Shown: positions 33,501-39,959 of the stretch, in pieces | Layout: every line of letters begins with the position of its first letter | How positions within the stretch are numbered: the first letter of the stretch is position 1 | Assembly (NCBI GenBank): GCA_031763025.1 | Contig: JASSKH010000038.1 | Span: 1,033,001 to 1,097,000 of the forward strand | DNA: 64,000 nt | Direction of reading: 5' to 3' | DNA from: Macrocystis pyrifera | Taxonomy: Eukaryota > Sar > Phaeophyceae > Laminariales > Laminariaceae | Position numbers and translations under genes: made by a program | The notes under the pieces: generated by a model | What the model saw: the letters and a program-made list of their open reading frames with translations, nothing else | Databases searched by the model: none | What the model was told of the DNA's origin: nothing

Positions 33501-35190
33501 TGCACGACTCCGAGCCTTTCCTCCATATCCGCGACTGCGTGGTGTAATGCGGCTTTGCCAGTGAAGTCGCGCTGATCCAGCATAGCCTGCGCCGCAAAGG
33601 ACACATTGGCAGTACCATCGCTACCTCAACGCGCGGTTTCGATACACTCGGCGTCATGATAATATGGCGAAACCTTGCTCACTCGTTGTTTTATGTACGC
33701 CTATAGTGTAGCAGTATTTACCAATGTATTATGATGCCGAGACTCTCCTCATTCGCTGAGATGTAGCTCGTGTAATCGCGTCGATGAAGCTCACAGTCGA
33801 CAGGCCGGAATGCATTCCGTTTATCCAGTCCACACAAAACAATTGACGGTTGCGATGTACACAATTAGCGCGTTCGTTTTTTTTGCTGACTGCCGTCGGC
33901 TCGACTTTCTACTAGATACCTTCCCGGGCGTTACCTCACCAAACCACCGTTCTCAAACTGATACGAGAAGAGCTGGTCTGCAATCGTACATATGCGAAAC
34001 CGTGGTCGAAACCCTCCGAATAAAAAGCAGTAACATTGGGTTCCTACCTGTAAATCAGAGACAACGTCAGGAACGCCGCTCCCCTCGCCCATTCCCACTC
34101 CATCCGCACCACTGCATTGACCGGAAGAAGAGCGTCCCCACCGATTACCACCCTTTCGATCATTCAGCCGGCTTCTCACTAGCGCGCTGTGATGAGCCAA
34201 AATAAGGTGAGTGATGCTGTCGTGCTTGCGGATGACACTGTGCAGCAGCGCAGTTCTTCCCCGGGCATCGGTCAACGCGATATCCACTTTCGCCGCGAGA
34301 AGTCTTTCCACCAGCGTCTGGTCGATACATGGTAGAAAGTCCGACGTCCGAAGAGGATTTCCCAGAAGAGTCATATTACCGTATACCGGTGTTCCGGTAT
34401 GGGAAGGGAGGGACGTTTGGACACCCAAGCTTGACTGATGGGGGTACTTAACTGAGGAACTAGACAAAACACTAGCAGCACTGTGGTAATAGTTCAGTAG
34501 GGAGTAAACACATATCAGACATGTACAAAGCTCACTCGCATCGGTTCGACACAAGATCAGGAATGTAACGTAATGCGGGTGCTGTTCGTGCCTGTCTGAC
34601 ATAGAAGTAGAAGGCAATTATTTCGACCGCCGTGCCTTCAGGCAGCAGGCGAAACCATTCTGCGCCGTCTCAAGCGATGCGAATGTGTTGTGCAGAGCAC
34701 AGCTGGAGGGGCCACAATGCCTTGAACAAGGAGGAAAAAATCAATTGCTATTCTATACAGCTGTGCATCGGTACGACGTAAGGCACCATCTGGATATTGG
34801 TCGGAATATTAGTTAGTCGCTTACCGGAGGTACCGATTATCCGGCGGGTTGGTTTTCCATACTTCTAGGAAGAATTACGCTATGCAGGACACGTTTTTCC
34901 GTGTTTGGGCGGGGCTCGCTTGGCGGAAGATGATTTGCCTCCCGTCGCCGGCTTGACATAAGTCGGCAAGCCCACTGGTCATCGTTGGCGACGCCAGCCG
35001 ACATGCCGACTAAATCCAGTTAGTTGGCTTACCGATTTGTCGAATATTTGCTGGTCCTGGAATCCTGCCGGCTCGCCGCTCTACTGAACTGGAGCTACTG
35101 CAACCGTACCCGTCCGCTGAATCACCTCGTCGTTGTCTATCACAGCCGTCATCAAGCTGGTTCGGCTGTCTCGTGGGTCTTGAGTGTTGG
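9455..35190 (-). CDS. Ankyrin-repeat polycystin/TRP-type cation channel, phase-continuous core (21 exons)
   Basis: Multi-exon coding unit joined from 35110-35190, 34048-34451, 33476-33586, 32528-32630, 31289-31380, 27404-27532, 26475-26614, 25619-25724, 24066-24149, 23053-23198, 22469-22614, 22184-22269, 20960-21126, 20602-20734, 19549-19808, 18668-18749, 17754-17899, 15528-15667, 14258-14321, 12558-12689 and 9455-9581. All joins keep frame. The product has about six ankyrin repeats, S1, a polycystin TOP domain (marks YGPGSF, GWIDEATRA, ELPAEGG), S2 to S5, a pore loop with filter TLGEF, and S6 with LLVSLLNDLYEEL. Polycystin-2 family channels conduct Na+, K+ and Ca2+ in ciliary, ER or plasma membranes; selectivity here is unknown. 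Ankyrin arrays are typical of other TRP classes, so the combination is unusual. S4 carries only one or two basic residues, so strong voltage gating is unlikely. Confidence 0.8.
9582..12557 (-). other. Large intron between pore and S6 exons; no gene seen
   Basis: Nearly 3 kb with pyrimidine-rich stretches, a (actacagcag)-type short microsatellite at about 11820-11860 and part of an inverted-repeat element (12078-12359). An open minus stretch near 10640-10830 (YTTLDLRKIDPLPRYQF) was considered as an exon, but the flanking pore and S6 exons already join in phase without it. Confidence 0.5.
12078..12359. mobile_element. Inverted-repeat (MITE-like) element
   Basis: Terminal arms of about 26 bp: 'gaagcgtgctatggtagggg' at 12084-12103 is matched in reverse complement by 'cccctaccatagcatgcgtc' at 12334-12353, and similarity continues outward to TTTGT/ACAAA. 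It has no coding capacity, so a non-autonomous DNA element is likely. A partial relative starts near 16616 ('ggctatggtaggga..', '..cctcgcct.g'). It lies in the intron between the pore and S6 exons. Confidence 0.65.
12558..12689 (-). CDS. Channel exon: pore loop and selectivity filter
   Basis: Encodes YTLLGQLESMMQSVASTL followed by ATQYPETLGEFTFDDI and EQELHQTW. In polycystin-2 channels the pore helix ends in 'LGDFDF'; here TLGEFTF occupies the same place, with an acidic Glu in the filter. Acceptor TTCAG|G (phase 1) and donor AG|GTAGGC (phase 2) fit both neighbours. The acidic filter suggests a cation pathway, possibly Ca2+-permeable; that is inference. Confidence 0.88.
12930..13115. repeat. 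Dispersed repeat family, tandem pair (copies 1 and 2)
   Basis: Two adjacent related units carrying 'gctccgtc.cggca.tgtagggatg' and 'gagggtctatggtcatatga' with 'ggtcggtgaaaacccgac' between. The same block recurs at about 13400-13575 and 16295-16490 in the same orientation. No known family recognised; a SINE- or MITE-like element is possible. Confidence 0.7.
13400..13575. repeat. Dispersed repeat family, copy 3
   Basis: Contains 'ggtcggtgaaaacccgacat', 'gtctcggcattgtagggatg' and 'tatggtcatacgactacggc', shared with 12930-13115 and 16295-16490. Upstream it also shares a Gly/Cys-rich segment ('gggcacctc..gcgcttcgcg.ttgg..caagcaat') with the copy at 16.3 kb, so the full element is about 170 bp or more. 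Lies in the intron between S5 and pore exons. Confidence 0.7.
14258..14321 (-). CDS. Channel exon: S5 helix, GC donor
   Basis: Encodes KLVKSFLPLLGIIYVAWAFA, a single hydrophobic S5 helix. Acceptor CCACAG|GT (two bases completing a Gly codon) fits the S4 exon; the exon ends AG|GCAAGA, a GC donor, and this phase is the only one that joins the pore exon in frame. No GT donor in the same phase is available nearby. At 64 bases it is the shortest channel exon. Confidence 0.85.
15528..15667 (-). CDS. Channel exon: S4 and S4-S5 linker
   Basis: Encodes ELMTERRQWVATMILLVWV then KLMNPLQAVFQDFFLLVKMI and ALMI. 'LLVWVKLM' corresponds to the polycystin 'LLWLKLLKY' element at S4. The helix has few basic residues, arguing against a strong voltage sensor. 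Acceptor GCGCAG|G (phase 1) fits the S3 exon's GC donor; donor ATAG|GTACGC (phase 1) fits S5. Confidence 0.85.
16295..16502. repeat. Dispersed repeat family, copy 4, ending in a poly-C tract
   Basis: Shares 'cggtcggtgaaaatcggac', 'cccggcattgtatggatgcg' and 'gaccattcatgacaatgagtac' with the copies at 12.9-13.6 kb, then runs into about 17 C residues (16486-16502). Copy 3 also ends near a short C run (13587-13594). A C-rich 3' end may therefore be part of the element. Lies in the intron between S3 and S4 exons. Confidence 0.65.
16783..17066. repeat. Minisatellite, about 31-bp unit, about 9-10 copies
   Basis: The unit 'catctgatccaaaggtattgggtagctc' recurs in imperfect copies from 'catctgatccataggtgg' to 'gtctcattcaacgatattgg'. 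Divergence is spread across copies, so the array is not young. An apparent open frame through it (SYPIPLDQVKVPNTFGSD) is a by-product of a unit length close to a multiple of three. Intronic, between S3 and S4 exons. Confidence 0.85.
17754..17899 (-). CDS. Channel exon: S3 region, GC donor
   Basis: Encodes GPYYFLAVANIVDVLLLVGH then LANVLAGLDLQAGDHYVDL. In polycystins S3 reads 'YF..WN.LD..' and is followed by a short loop 'YVDL', both visible here (ANIVDV, HYVDL). The exon ends AG|GCAAGA in phase 2; no in-frame GT donor is present, and this GC donor joins the S4 exon in frame. Acceptor CGCAAG|GGT in phase 0. Confidence 0.85.
18161..18266. repeat. Short minisatellite, about 27-bp unit x4-5
   Basis: Copies of 'tgagaaacattaggcaccc' with variants ('tggcaaacatcaggcatcccc', 'cgagaaatattaggcacacc') lie back to back in the intron between S2 and S3 exons. 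Confidence 0.8.
18668..18749 (-). CDS. Channel exon: S2 helix
   Basis: Encodes MTFQIDLALLLLVLVNLAK then EGLELRRQ. A hydrophobic helix followed by 'KEGLELRR' matches the polycystin S2 pattern ('..LLFVLYYLVKE..E'). Acceptor CACGAAG|G after a pyrimidine tract keeps phase with the TOP exon; donor CAG|GTACGA in phase 0. Confidence 0.85.
19182..19206. repeat. Poly-C tract (about 14 C)
   Basis: A run of about 14 C residues at about 19191-19204 in the intron between TOP and S2 exons. Similar runs occur near 16486 and 45159. Confidence 0.8.
19549..19808 (-). CDS. Channel exon: C-terminal half of the TOP domain
   Basis: Encodes KDGWIDEATRALAVEIDLHS, then SARKLMYVSILVELPAEGG and a Gly-rich tail. Polycystin TOP domains carry 'WID..TRAVFIEF..YN..VNLF' followed by 'LLEFPATGG'; both blocks are recognisable here, which identifies the family with high confidence. 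Acceptor CATCAG in phase 0, donor ACAG|GTGAGA in phase 2. The TOP domain is extracellular or lumenal, interlocks the tetramer and covers the pore. Confidence 0.92.
20170..20410 (+). mobile_element. 5'-truncated LINE 3' end fragment
   Basis: Shares an extended block with the 3' end of the LINE at 55.1-55.3 kb: 'gtgcttgtcgtac.cagta', 'atctct..aggat', 'ggcacgggcac.gg.cgtgct' and 'tgtcgacgg', then 'atgtgaag' and an A/C-rich tail (cgcacaacacac). Only the 3' tail is present, as usual for 5'-truncated LINE copies. Plus strand, in the intron between two TOP exons of the minus-strand channel. Confidence 0.7.
20602..20734 (-). CDS. Channel exon: central TOP domain
   Basis: Encodes YQYVPDAHAHPIGGSFGMYG then PGSFLANITQESRSAAL and ETLGALQ. 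Polycystin TOP domains have 'YGGGGYV..L..T..EA...L..L' at this point, aligned with YGPGSFLANITQESRSAA. Asn-Ile-Thr is a potential N-glycosylation site. Acceptor TTTCAG|G (phase 1), donor CAG|GTTGGT (phase 0). Confidence 0.9.
20960..21126 (-). CDS. Channel exon: TOP domain, acidic Cys-containing part
   Basis: Encodes GPHIEFLCDDEYQVWPDIDE then GLGTFCFADYCGEDWSGR and MCDGAAMNTDSFGPSQ. Four Cys residues and many acidic residues suit an extracellular disulfide-stabilised loop, as found in the polycystin TOP domain. Acceptor ATAG|GGG in phase 0, donor AGAA|GTGAGA in phase 2, both fitting neighbours. Confidence 0.82.
22184..22269 (-). CDS. Channel exon: N-terminal TOP domain, short
   Basis: Encodes TQTIENILARMQPLPYDESG then SGILYGIV. 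It occupies the place where polycystins have the 'NxxxGxxRLRQ' element. Chosen boundaries (CTTGAG|GA and GTG|GTACGG) are the only ones in this stretch that satisfy both neighbouring phases; an alternative donor TG|GTAGTT would break phase. Confidence 0.6.
22469..22614 (-). CDS. Channel exon: start of TOP domain
   Basis: Encodes SVQTALERGSDLWGQEGAP then NSVENIWEWLQGPVLDVIF. The 'VENIWEWLQGPVLDVIF' block matches the polycystin element 'I.S..DFW.WL.GPLL..LY' just after S1. Acceptor ACACAG|G (phase 1), donor CCAG|GTGAGC (phase 1). Confidence 0.9.
23053..23198 (-). CDS. Channel exon: S1 helix
   Basis: Encodes AVNEEWIKGGHRRRAVRMLL then LFLVYLGVFTASAVLNSGR. A Trp-containing basic segment running into a hydrophobic helix ending in 'FT' is how ankyrin-type TRP channels enter S1 ('LLNEKWDRFVKR..'). 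Acceptor TGGCAG in phase 0; donor ATT|GTAGGT in phase 2 joins the TOP exon in frame. Confidence 0.88.
24066..24149 (-). CDS. Channel exon: pre-S1 linker
   Basis: Twenty-eight codons, phase 0 to 0: AMERLVYHQSKQRFQAGS then RLFSSARVQE. Acceptor CGACCAG, donor GAG|GTATGC. The end 'RVQE' joined to 'AVNEEW' recreates the 'VQ.LL..KW' junction common before S1 of ankyrin TRP channels. Confidence 0.75.
24590..25480 (+). mobile_element. Possible LINE 3'-UTR copy with T-rich low-complexity tract
   Basis: A long T/C-rich tract (24760-25240) resembles that downstream of the LINE open frame (54.54-55.12 kb). It ends with 'gcgaccacagaa' and 'gtgagaacaacaaca', matching 'gtgaccacagaa' and 'gtgaagaaaacaacaac' at 55.2-55.3 kb. 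The middle cannot be aligned by eye because of low complexity. Open frames in the T-rich tract (Phe/Ser/Leu-rich) are not genes. Confidence 0.4.
25619..25724 (-). CDS. Channel exon: linker between ankyrins and S1
   Basis: Acceptor CTACTGCAG|G and donor CAG|GTTGGA. Phase from both neighbours selects the frame VSSANRMWASTRSLPGRV, then GLYGTADTFNSSSAQ. A second open frame (GVIGQSDVGLYTFFARE) looks more protein-like but would break phase on both sides. The exon itself is likely; the frame choice is less sure. Confidence 0.6.
26475..26614 (-). CDS. Channel exon: last ankyrin repeat
   Basis: Encodes VVQQLLRNGADLHNLDKCAS, then KPLDFRKYFEERRDDIMQG. 'LLRNGADLHNLDKCASKPLD' is a clear ankyrin 'LL..GAD.N..D..G.TPLD' match. 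Acceptor TTTTCCAG, donor AA|GTAAGC (phase 2). Confidence 0.85.
27163..27271. mobile_element. Small inverted-repeat element (MITE-like)
   Basis: The ends 'tattacggaggtccgtagct' and 'actatggacccccgtaata' form about 28-bp imperfect inverted repeats around an A/T-rich centre of about 50 bp. It is intronic, between two ankyrin exons. Target-site duplications are not obvious. Confidence 0.6.
27404..27532 (-). CDS. Channel exon: ankyrin repeat
   Basis: Forty-three codons, phase 0 to 0: VTAEDARGWTALHYACRTIA, then SDSVADQCLVREKVEE. 'DARGWTALHYAC' is a textbook ankyrin start. Acceptor CGTCCAG, donor GAG|GTACGT. Confidence 0.88.
28072..28640 (-). pseudogene. PARP-type zinc-finger-like gene fragment, frames disrupted
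   Basis: One frame reads LYVYFDQVRGKCYNCRLTD then IKDGDIIIKRKNTPFHFAC: Cys-x2-Cys, then Ile-x-x-Gly, then His-Phe-x-Cys, the layout of PARP-like zinc fingers. After the finger the protein-like sequence passes to other frames (YAKQIVAIQDERKE; then ILGLPPRYYSILEDYLRI and NSYADYIEIAAAQQLYN), so at least two frame changes are present or small introns are missed. Upstream is a Pro-rich start MNSAPPPPPSPPPPP encoded by a long G/C homopolymer. It sits, with 30298-30670, inside the channel intron 27533-31288, on the same strand. Confidence 0.5.
28720..30070. repeat. CAG-rich tandem array with about 350-450-bp higher-order unit
   Basis: A block of 'aaatatgtac..agcatgatgtacggcaacaacgcagcagca' followed by 'aca.acgaacattcagtg' and 'gcgttggcagcagcag', then 'catagcaacgatatgaaaat' and 'aagtatgtaccctggtatg', recurs at least three times. 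CAG/GCA runs of varying length lie between. Long Ala/Leu/Cys-rich open frames through it are repeat artefacts. It separates the two zinc-finger fragments. Confidence 0.8.
30298..30670 (-). CDS. Cys-rich zinc-binding protein, 5' exon (nested gene)
   Basis: A Ser/Pro-rich lead (PASPFSTPPKLTSPSSRG) is followed by LVPAVVCDQCTDQHLVKN and AFATCKDLTCAGGGIILTGQ: paired Cys-x2-Cys and Cys-x4-Cys sites. After a run of six A the next frame reads KNCEFCARPIKEGT, again Cys-x2-Cys with Ile-x-x-Gly as in PARP-like fingers, up to a strong donor GTG|GTGAGT at 30297. Either a single-base change in the A run has broken the gene or the sequence is one base off. The right-hand limit is approximate. Likely the same gene as 28072-28640. 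Confidence 0.5.
31289..31380 (-). CDS. Channel exon: ankyrin repeat
   Basis: Encodes SRNEELVTPIHVASLNLRI then KILSVLLKENQ. 'TPIHVASLNLRIKILSVLL' fits the ankyrin 'TPLH.A...G...IV..LL' pattern. Acceptor CGCCAG|GG (two bases), donor CAG|GTGCGG (phase 0). Confidence 0.85.
31530..32240. repeat. AGTAC/GTACT-rich degenerate repeat tract
   Basis: Words such as 'gagtactt', 'agtattc', 'gtactgc' and 'cagtatt' recur every 10 to 20 bases in both orientations, densest at 31580-31800 and 31940-32240. Apparent long frames (QYSQYRW, LYCEILREL) come from this periodicity. Intronic between ankyrin exons 31289-31380 and 32528-32630. Confidence 0.7.
32528..32630 (-). CDS. Channel exon: ankyrin repeat
   Basis: Encodes VNIRDAMGNSPLHIACQYGH then VHTVKTLIQYNANS. 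'D..GNSPLHIACQYGHV..VK.LI' is an almost consensus ankyrin repeat. Acceptor TGACAG in phase 0, donor TCAG|GTGAAA in phase 1. Confidence 0.92.
33476..33586 (-). CDS. Channel exon: ankyrin repeat
   Basis: Thirty-seven codons, phase 0 to 0: LDQRDFTGKAALHHAVADM then RLGVVQALLAAKAQ. 'D..GKAALHHAV....LGVVQALLAA' fits the ankyrin consensus. Acceptor GGCGCAG, donor CAG|GTGACA. Confidence 0.9.
34048..34451 (-). CDS. Channel exon: ankyrin repeat plus Ser/Gly loop
   Basis: A 134-codon exon. It reads TLVERLLAAKVDIALTDARG then RTALLHSVIRKHDSITHLIL, a clear ankyrin pair of helices with the D-x-x-G-R-T-A-L turn. A Gly/Ser-rich loop (GRSSSGQCSGADGVGMGEG) follows. Acceptor GTTCCTCAG|TT with a strong pyrimidine tract; donor CAG|GTAGGA in phase 0. 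Confidence 0.9.
35110..35190 (-). CDS. Channel exon: first recognisable ankyrin repeat
   Basis: Encodes NTQDPRDSRTSLMTAVID then NDEVIQR. 'D.RDSRTSLMTAV.DND.V' matches an ankyrin start. Acceptor GACACAG|CC, donor ACGG|GTACGG; the phase-1 end fits 34048-34451. Confidence 0.75.
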
Positions 35191-35968
35191 CTGTGTCACA
35201 CAGGTCCAAAACGAATAAATGGCTGACTCCCGTGGAGTCCTTCCAACAGAACCAAAGGCGAGAGCGACGATGAGATACAGTTAATAGCCTCCGTGGGATG
35301 TGCATGTGTTGCCCGATTATACCCGTTGAGAAGCCTGAACTGTTGAGCTCGGCAAGGCGCCGTGGAATGTTGCTCACGACGACAACATATCCAGATCAAT
35401 CCATGCTTTACGCAGTACAGAGTCATTTGGATTAATACTATCGGCTCTTTGTTCATCGTGATTTTACACAATTAACGCATTCTGGACACGTCCGGGCAAC
35501 ACAGTGCAATATACGATAGTGGTTGTGGAGCACAAAGCTTACGGATATTTCACCTGGATAACGGCAAGCGTGGTCGAGATGTATCCCTTGGGGTCGGGGC
35601 TTTCTCTTTCAGTTAGACTCGCTGTCATCTCGAGAGTCACCTGGCAGTCAACACCAGGAAACGATAACGTTTACTCCGTTCAGTCGTTGTTCTGATAGTT
35701 CCTGCGCGCAAACGATGAACATAGTTAGACCTTTTCTGCCATTGCGTATGATTGCTGCCAACCGGGGGGGGCACGCCATACGAACCAGTCTCAACTGGTC
35801 TCAACATCCAACATATCATTCACGACAAACCGGATTTTTCTGGCGGAAGTTGGCGCTCCACCAGTGAGTTCCGCACACAACGGCGAGGACGATATATCCT
35901 CTCACGACTGGCAGTAGTCGAACGAGGTTTTTTCGCACGTCCTGCAGCATACATCTCCCGGCCAGAAC

Positions 35969-36054
35969 CTCGACAATTGTTTTGGTGCCATCGTACACTT
36001 CCCGTTCCGCATTTTAACGAATCCATAAGCCCAGCCCATCAGTCGTTGGGCCAC
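35969..36054 (-). CDS. Tentative exon upstream of the ankyrins
   Basis: Reads VAQRLMGWAYGFVKMRNGK then TMAPKQLS, between CCTGAG and TCGAG|GTTCTG. A different frame to the left is open with a better donor (TIVEVLAGRCMLQDVRKNL, NLVRLLPV|GTGAGA). One of the two is probably a real ARM/ANK exon; I cannot decide which. Confidence 0.35.
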
Positions 36055-36457
36055 CTCAGGTGTTTCAGCTCGTATAGTCAACACTCTCACCAAGACGTTT
36101 TAGCCCTAGTTCAATGCCCGTAAGTAAATAGAGAATTGACGTCGATTGTTCGCGCCTCGTTGCCCTCCTGTGTGATGCGCACCGTTGCTGCGCGGGGCCT
36201 ATCGGTGACACCACATTGTATGTATATTGGGTTGCTTGTTTCGGTAGGAGCTACCAGTTCAAACTAGTCCGAGATACTAGGTTCACATTCGCCATCCCGA
36301 CCCACGAAACGTTAATCGCAGAGCTGTCGATGAGACGTTTACCAAGCATCGGCTACGCTAAGTGTTGACCTTATAGCGTTATACCGCCGAAGCCTCAGTT
36401 ATGCCCATACTCTCACCGATGTATCACGATAGGCTAAGCAGTGTGCCTTTGACAAAC

Positions 36458-36628
36458 CTTCTTGTATGGCCGAGACGTCATGATAACAGCACCGATGGAG
36501 TTTCGTCCAACGCCCACCGCCGCCACGTCTGCCATCAACGCCACTCGTAGGTCGCGGTTTCTCGGCTGAGACAAGACCCTCCTCGCCTCAAACACGAGTG
36601 CTTGTTGATGAAAACTGCTCTGGTAGAT
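36458..36628 (-). CDS. Linker/helical exon
   Basis: Up to 57 codons: HQQALVFEARRVLSQPRNR then LRVALMADVAAVGVGRNSIG. Acceptor ACACTCAG (or an AG eleven bases further in, which gives better phase with 37188-37402); donor AAG|GTTTGT. The alternation of Leu, Val and Ala suggests an ARM-like helix pair. Confidence 0.55.
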
Positions 36629-37187
36629 CTGAGTGTACATCGGATGGTGTTGAGGGCACACCAGCGATGTTTGCGTTGGCGGTGGTGGTTACATGAGCTA
36701 ACCGAATATACTGACATGGCTGTTCTGTAGCTGTACTTGGGTTTTGTGGAGGTAAAGCTACATGCGTATCCCTACTTCCGTGCGAATTTCTTTGGCAATC
36801 ATTGGCTTCGGGAACGGGTGAATTGATGACTGGATTCCAAACTGTTGACGTTTGTACGTATCAAACCCCATTCCGTCCAGTGCCCTTTTCAGGCGAGTGA
36901 GGGTTTCAGCCACCTCGTCAACTGCCCCACCTCCTTTCAGAAAAGATGGAGAAGCTCTGCATCATCATTCTCTGGAGTGAGTGCACAGGGAGTCACAAAC
37001 GTCTGTAGTTAACGTATGAGCTCTCACAATGTCTTCTGCTCGAACCACGGGGTTTCTCAACCCCGACAAGTCAGCACAAACCAGCCACGATTATGAAGCT
37101 CTTTACAGCAATTCGCAATTACAGCAACAACGTTTAACTTGAGCGCTAGCACCTTGCATTTCTGAACATCACCACTAATGACCGTAC

Positions 37188-37402
37188 CTCCAAGACATCT
37201 TCCCCAGCTTCGTCAGCAAGCGCACCGAGTAGCTTGAGTCCTGGGGGGGCATTGCGCTTGTTTCCCTCGTTTCCGGCCGCACTCGCCATCCCAGCTCCAA
37301 CCGTTTGTGAAGGTCCCTTTCGAGAGCTACTACTGCATCCGCCACGAGTTTCATCTCCGCCAGATAAGCGAGCCGACGCACCCGAGGTGCGAATACTCCG
37401 AC
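37188..37402 (-). CDS. Helical exon
   Basis: Acceptor CCCCAGCAG and donor GAG|GTACGG. The best frame reads VRRLAYLAEMKLVADAVVAL then ERDLHKRLELGWRVRPE and YSVRLLTKLGKMSW, strongly amphipathic. A longer frame across 37188-37860 is also open but is Ser/Gly-rich and less protein-like; it may be partly a shadow. No family assigned. Confidence 0.55.
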
Positions 37403-38039
37403 CTGCTGGGGACCTAGCGTTTCTAATTTGATATTTGTCGGCAGTAGCGTTACTCGTTGCTTTGTGAGTCGTCATGTACGCCAAATAAGGGGCGCCAAAT
37501 CCCTCTTGCTTAGACGCTCGGTTTCCGTCTTGAGGGTAAAGGAAGCCTGAGTTCAGACCCCCTCTCGTGGTTGGACCCACCTTCGAGGGAAGTCTATTCG
37601 ACGCGGTCCCCGTTGTAGCACCGTTTCCTCGACGCACTAACCGAAGTGTGAGGACAGCCCCGAATCGATCGGTAGCCTCCACCATGTTACTCGTGGCTGG
37701 ATAGACATATCCAGAGTTCGGGTGAGATGATATGCCATTCAGAGTGAGTGGAAGACATCGCAACGCGCACAGAGAGGGGTGCACCGATTTTCGTGATATA
37801 GAGGCAGTCTGCTGTAACGTAGCTTCTCGCGGGTATGCGCGAGTACTTTGTGCTGACAAACGGTGGAGCCTACACGGCCCATGAAAATGACGCGCGTAGC
37901 AGGTAGAACAGCAGATCGAATGATGTAGACACTACCGCGTTCGAAGGAAGCGATTATACTGGCACTTAACCCCAGAGGTGCACTTATCCCATGTTACCAT
38001 ATACGTGACACACGAAACGTTTCGGCGGCGCTAGCTTAC

Positions 38040-38118
38040 CTATTCCAGCCGACCAGTTCATCTCTGCGATCATGATGCCCTCAATGTTGCGATTGTGTTG
38101 GTGTAGGAGATATTCGAT
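38040..38118 (-). CDS. Short exon
   Basis: Encodes IEYLLHQHNRNIEGIMIAE then MNWSAGI. A perfect donor (AATAG|GTAAGC) and a T/C-rich acceptor region (CCTTTCGAGCAG) support it, and it starts in the phase left by 38634-39005. Function not recognised. Confidence 0.6.
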
Positions 38119-38633
38119 CTGCTCGAAAGGTTTGATGGTCAAAACAGGAACGTTCGACGTGACGCGAATAATAGGGTGAGCTCACTCGCCTACCTATACG
38201 TCGATGTATGGGACATTTACGTACACAATGTCGCATGTAAGCCGTCCGTAGTCTTGCAGAATATATATGAAAGGCTTGCGTTGAAACGTCATCCTTGGCT
38301 GCCGTTCTGTATGGCTTTTGGTATAATCTTGCGCGATGTGTACATGTATCGCGCTTTCGTAAGGCCGGACACCCGGTACCCAAGTTGCGCCTGTACGTTA
38401 CTATGATTGAAGCTCCCGCGAAAATTGAGGGCGTATATACCTTTGTGACGTCTGTTTGTCAACACTACACCCCGCATCGGACTGAACGGAGTTCCTTAGT
38501 GGGCGCAGCTTTGAGTTCTTCTGGTGTGGGGATGCCGTCCAGAGTTTTTTTTTCCGGCGGCTGGATGCTTACGCTTGAATGTGGATAAGGGACCAGTAAT
38601 ACGCACGGTGTACGCTCTGCCCCATGACCGTAC

Positions 38634-39005
38634 CTTGTTGAGCGTGTGCTTGCGCTCTTGCCACTGCGACACACCCGCGCTCGTGTCTCCGAACGCTCCC
38701 CACTCGGAACGCATCTGCGATCGATCAGCTGGGCCACTGGTATCCTCTTCGTCATGAGAGTTTCGTCCGTGCTGGTTCATGGCTGAAGAGGCGAGCGCGT
38801 GTAGTTTAAGCGTCCGCAGGTTTCGTAGAAACTTGCTAGCTGTTTCTAGAGACGCGTTGAACGGAGCCCTGAGCAGGTCTTCTCTTGTGGCCTGCGAGAC
38901 ACCCAGCCATTTGAAGGTGGTTCCGTTGCCATGGGGGAACGATACCGTGGGGAGAAGAGTTTGTTCTATCTCTTCATTAGCTGCGTGTCTGATAAGGCAT
39001 GCGTA
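38634..39005 (-). CDS. Exon, unknown domain
   Basis: A 124-codon exon, phase 0 to 0, acceptor CTACCATAG, donor AAG|GTACGG. It reads LIRHAANEEIEQTLLPTVSF, then DLLRAPFNASLETASKFLRN and GVSQWQERKHTLNK. The start could be the end of an armadillo helix; the rest is polar. It follows the exon 39301-39612 in phase. Confidence 0.65.
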
Positions 39006-39300
39006 CTATGGTAGGGGGCCCAAGAGCGTCTGAGTGGCTATGAGTGCGCTTCTGAACTGAAAAACTGTTAACAGCATCCACATTTCGATAGAATCATGAT
39101 ACAACCTCGTAGCTTTGTTTTTGTATAGCTTCCAGTTATCCGTACCATGCTTCTCGATGCCGGGTTCAACATGCGGTGTAGGAATGGGGAGTACGATACG
39201 AAGTAGCCGTATACGGAAGGATGGCTCTCATTTGTGTTTTTCAAAAGTCGAACTACAACTTCTGCGAAGGAAAGTTCAAGCCGATTGTCAATGGTTGCAC

Positions 39301-39612
39301 CTTCAGAAGCCTGGCCCCAGCGGCGATCAGTTGCCTCTTGTTTTCATCCCATCCGAGCTTATCTACGCCGCCGGCCCTACCACCACGATGAATGGGCTGC
39401 ACGTCACCGGTGTTTGGCTCGTCTCGAGATCGGACGTAGGGCGATTCGGCGAGTTGGTTCGATCCGTATTTGCTGTTGTCGTCTAGTCTTCTGCCATTCG
39501 TAGCTAGCCATGCGTTCTGTCCTGCGATATTCTTATTTCTGAGCTTGTCGTTGATATCGTTCGTCGTAGGGAAACTTTGACTTCCACCAGAGCCAACGCT
39601 AGCCTCCGATGC
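39301..39612 (-). CDS. Exon, polar linker
   Basis: A 104-codon exon ending AAG|GTGCAA. It reads TNDINDKLRNKNIAGQNAW, then VDKLGWDENKRQLIAAGARL. Acceptor GGTTTCAG. Phase fits 38634-39005 downstream but not 39960-40152 upstream, so an exon may be missing between them. Polar, probably linker ending in an ARM-like helix. Confidence 0.6.
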
Positions 39613-39959
39613 CTGAAACCACCGATGACGGCAATGAGAGAGAGAGGGGGAAAGGACGGGGGAAATATCCTTGTGGCATTGATGTTGGCTCGATCATTCG
39701 ACCACCGCGGGAGCAGCATACTCATCAAGCCAAGCGAACCATACCAAGGCCGACGGGGTCACCGTTTGGGCTCACGGGTTCTGTCTGACAGGCGCGGCTG
39801 CTGGGACTGATCTACAGTAATGCATTTGCAATCCCATTTGTTGTCTTTTTCATATTTTCTTTGAATGTCTAGCTCAATACTTTGTTTCATCGGTAGCGCG
39901 CGAAAGACTTCTCCAAGGAGGTTTTATATCTGAGGCCGTGATCTCCTCGTTGTAGCAAC

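Noticed and set aside
37403-37860. Open Ser/Gly-rich minus frame continuing right from the exon 37188-37402
   Set aside because: It is in a different frame from the more protein-like exon reading, and the phase left by 38040-38118 points to another frame; kept only as a possibility.
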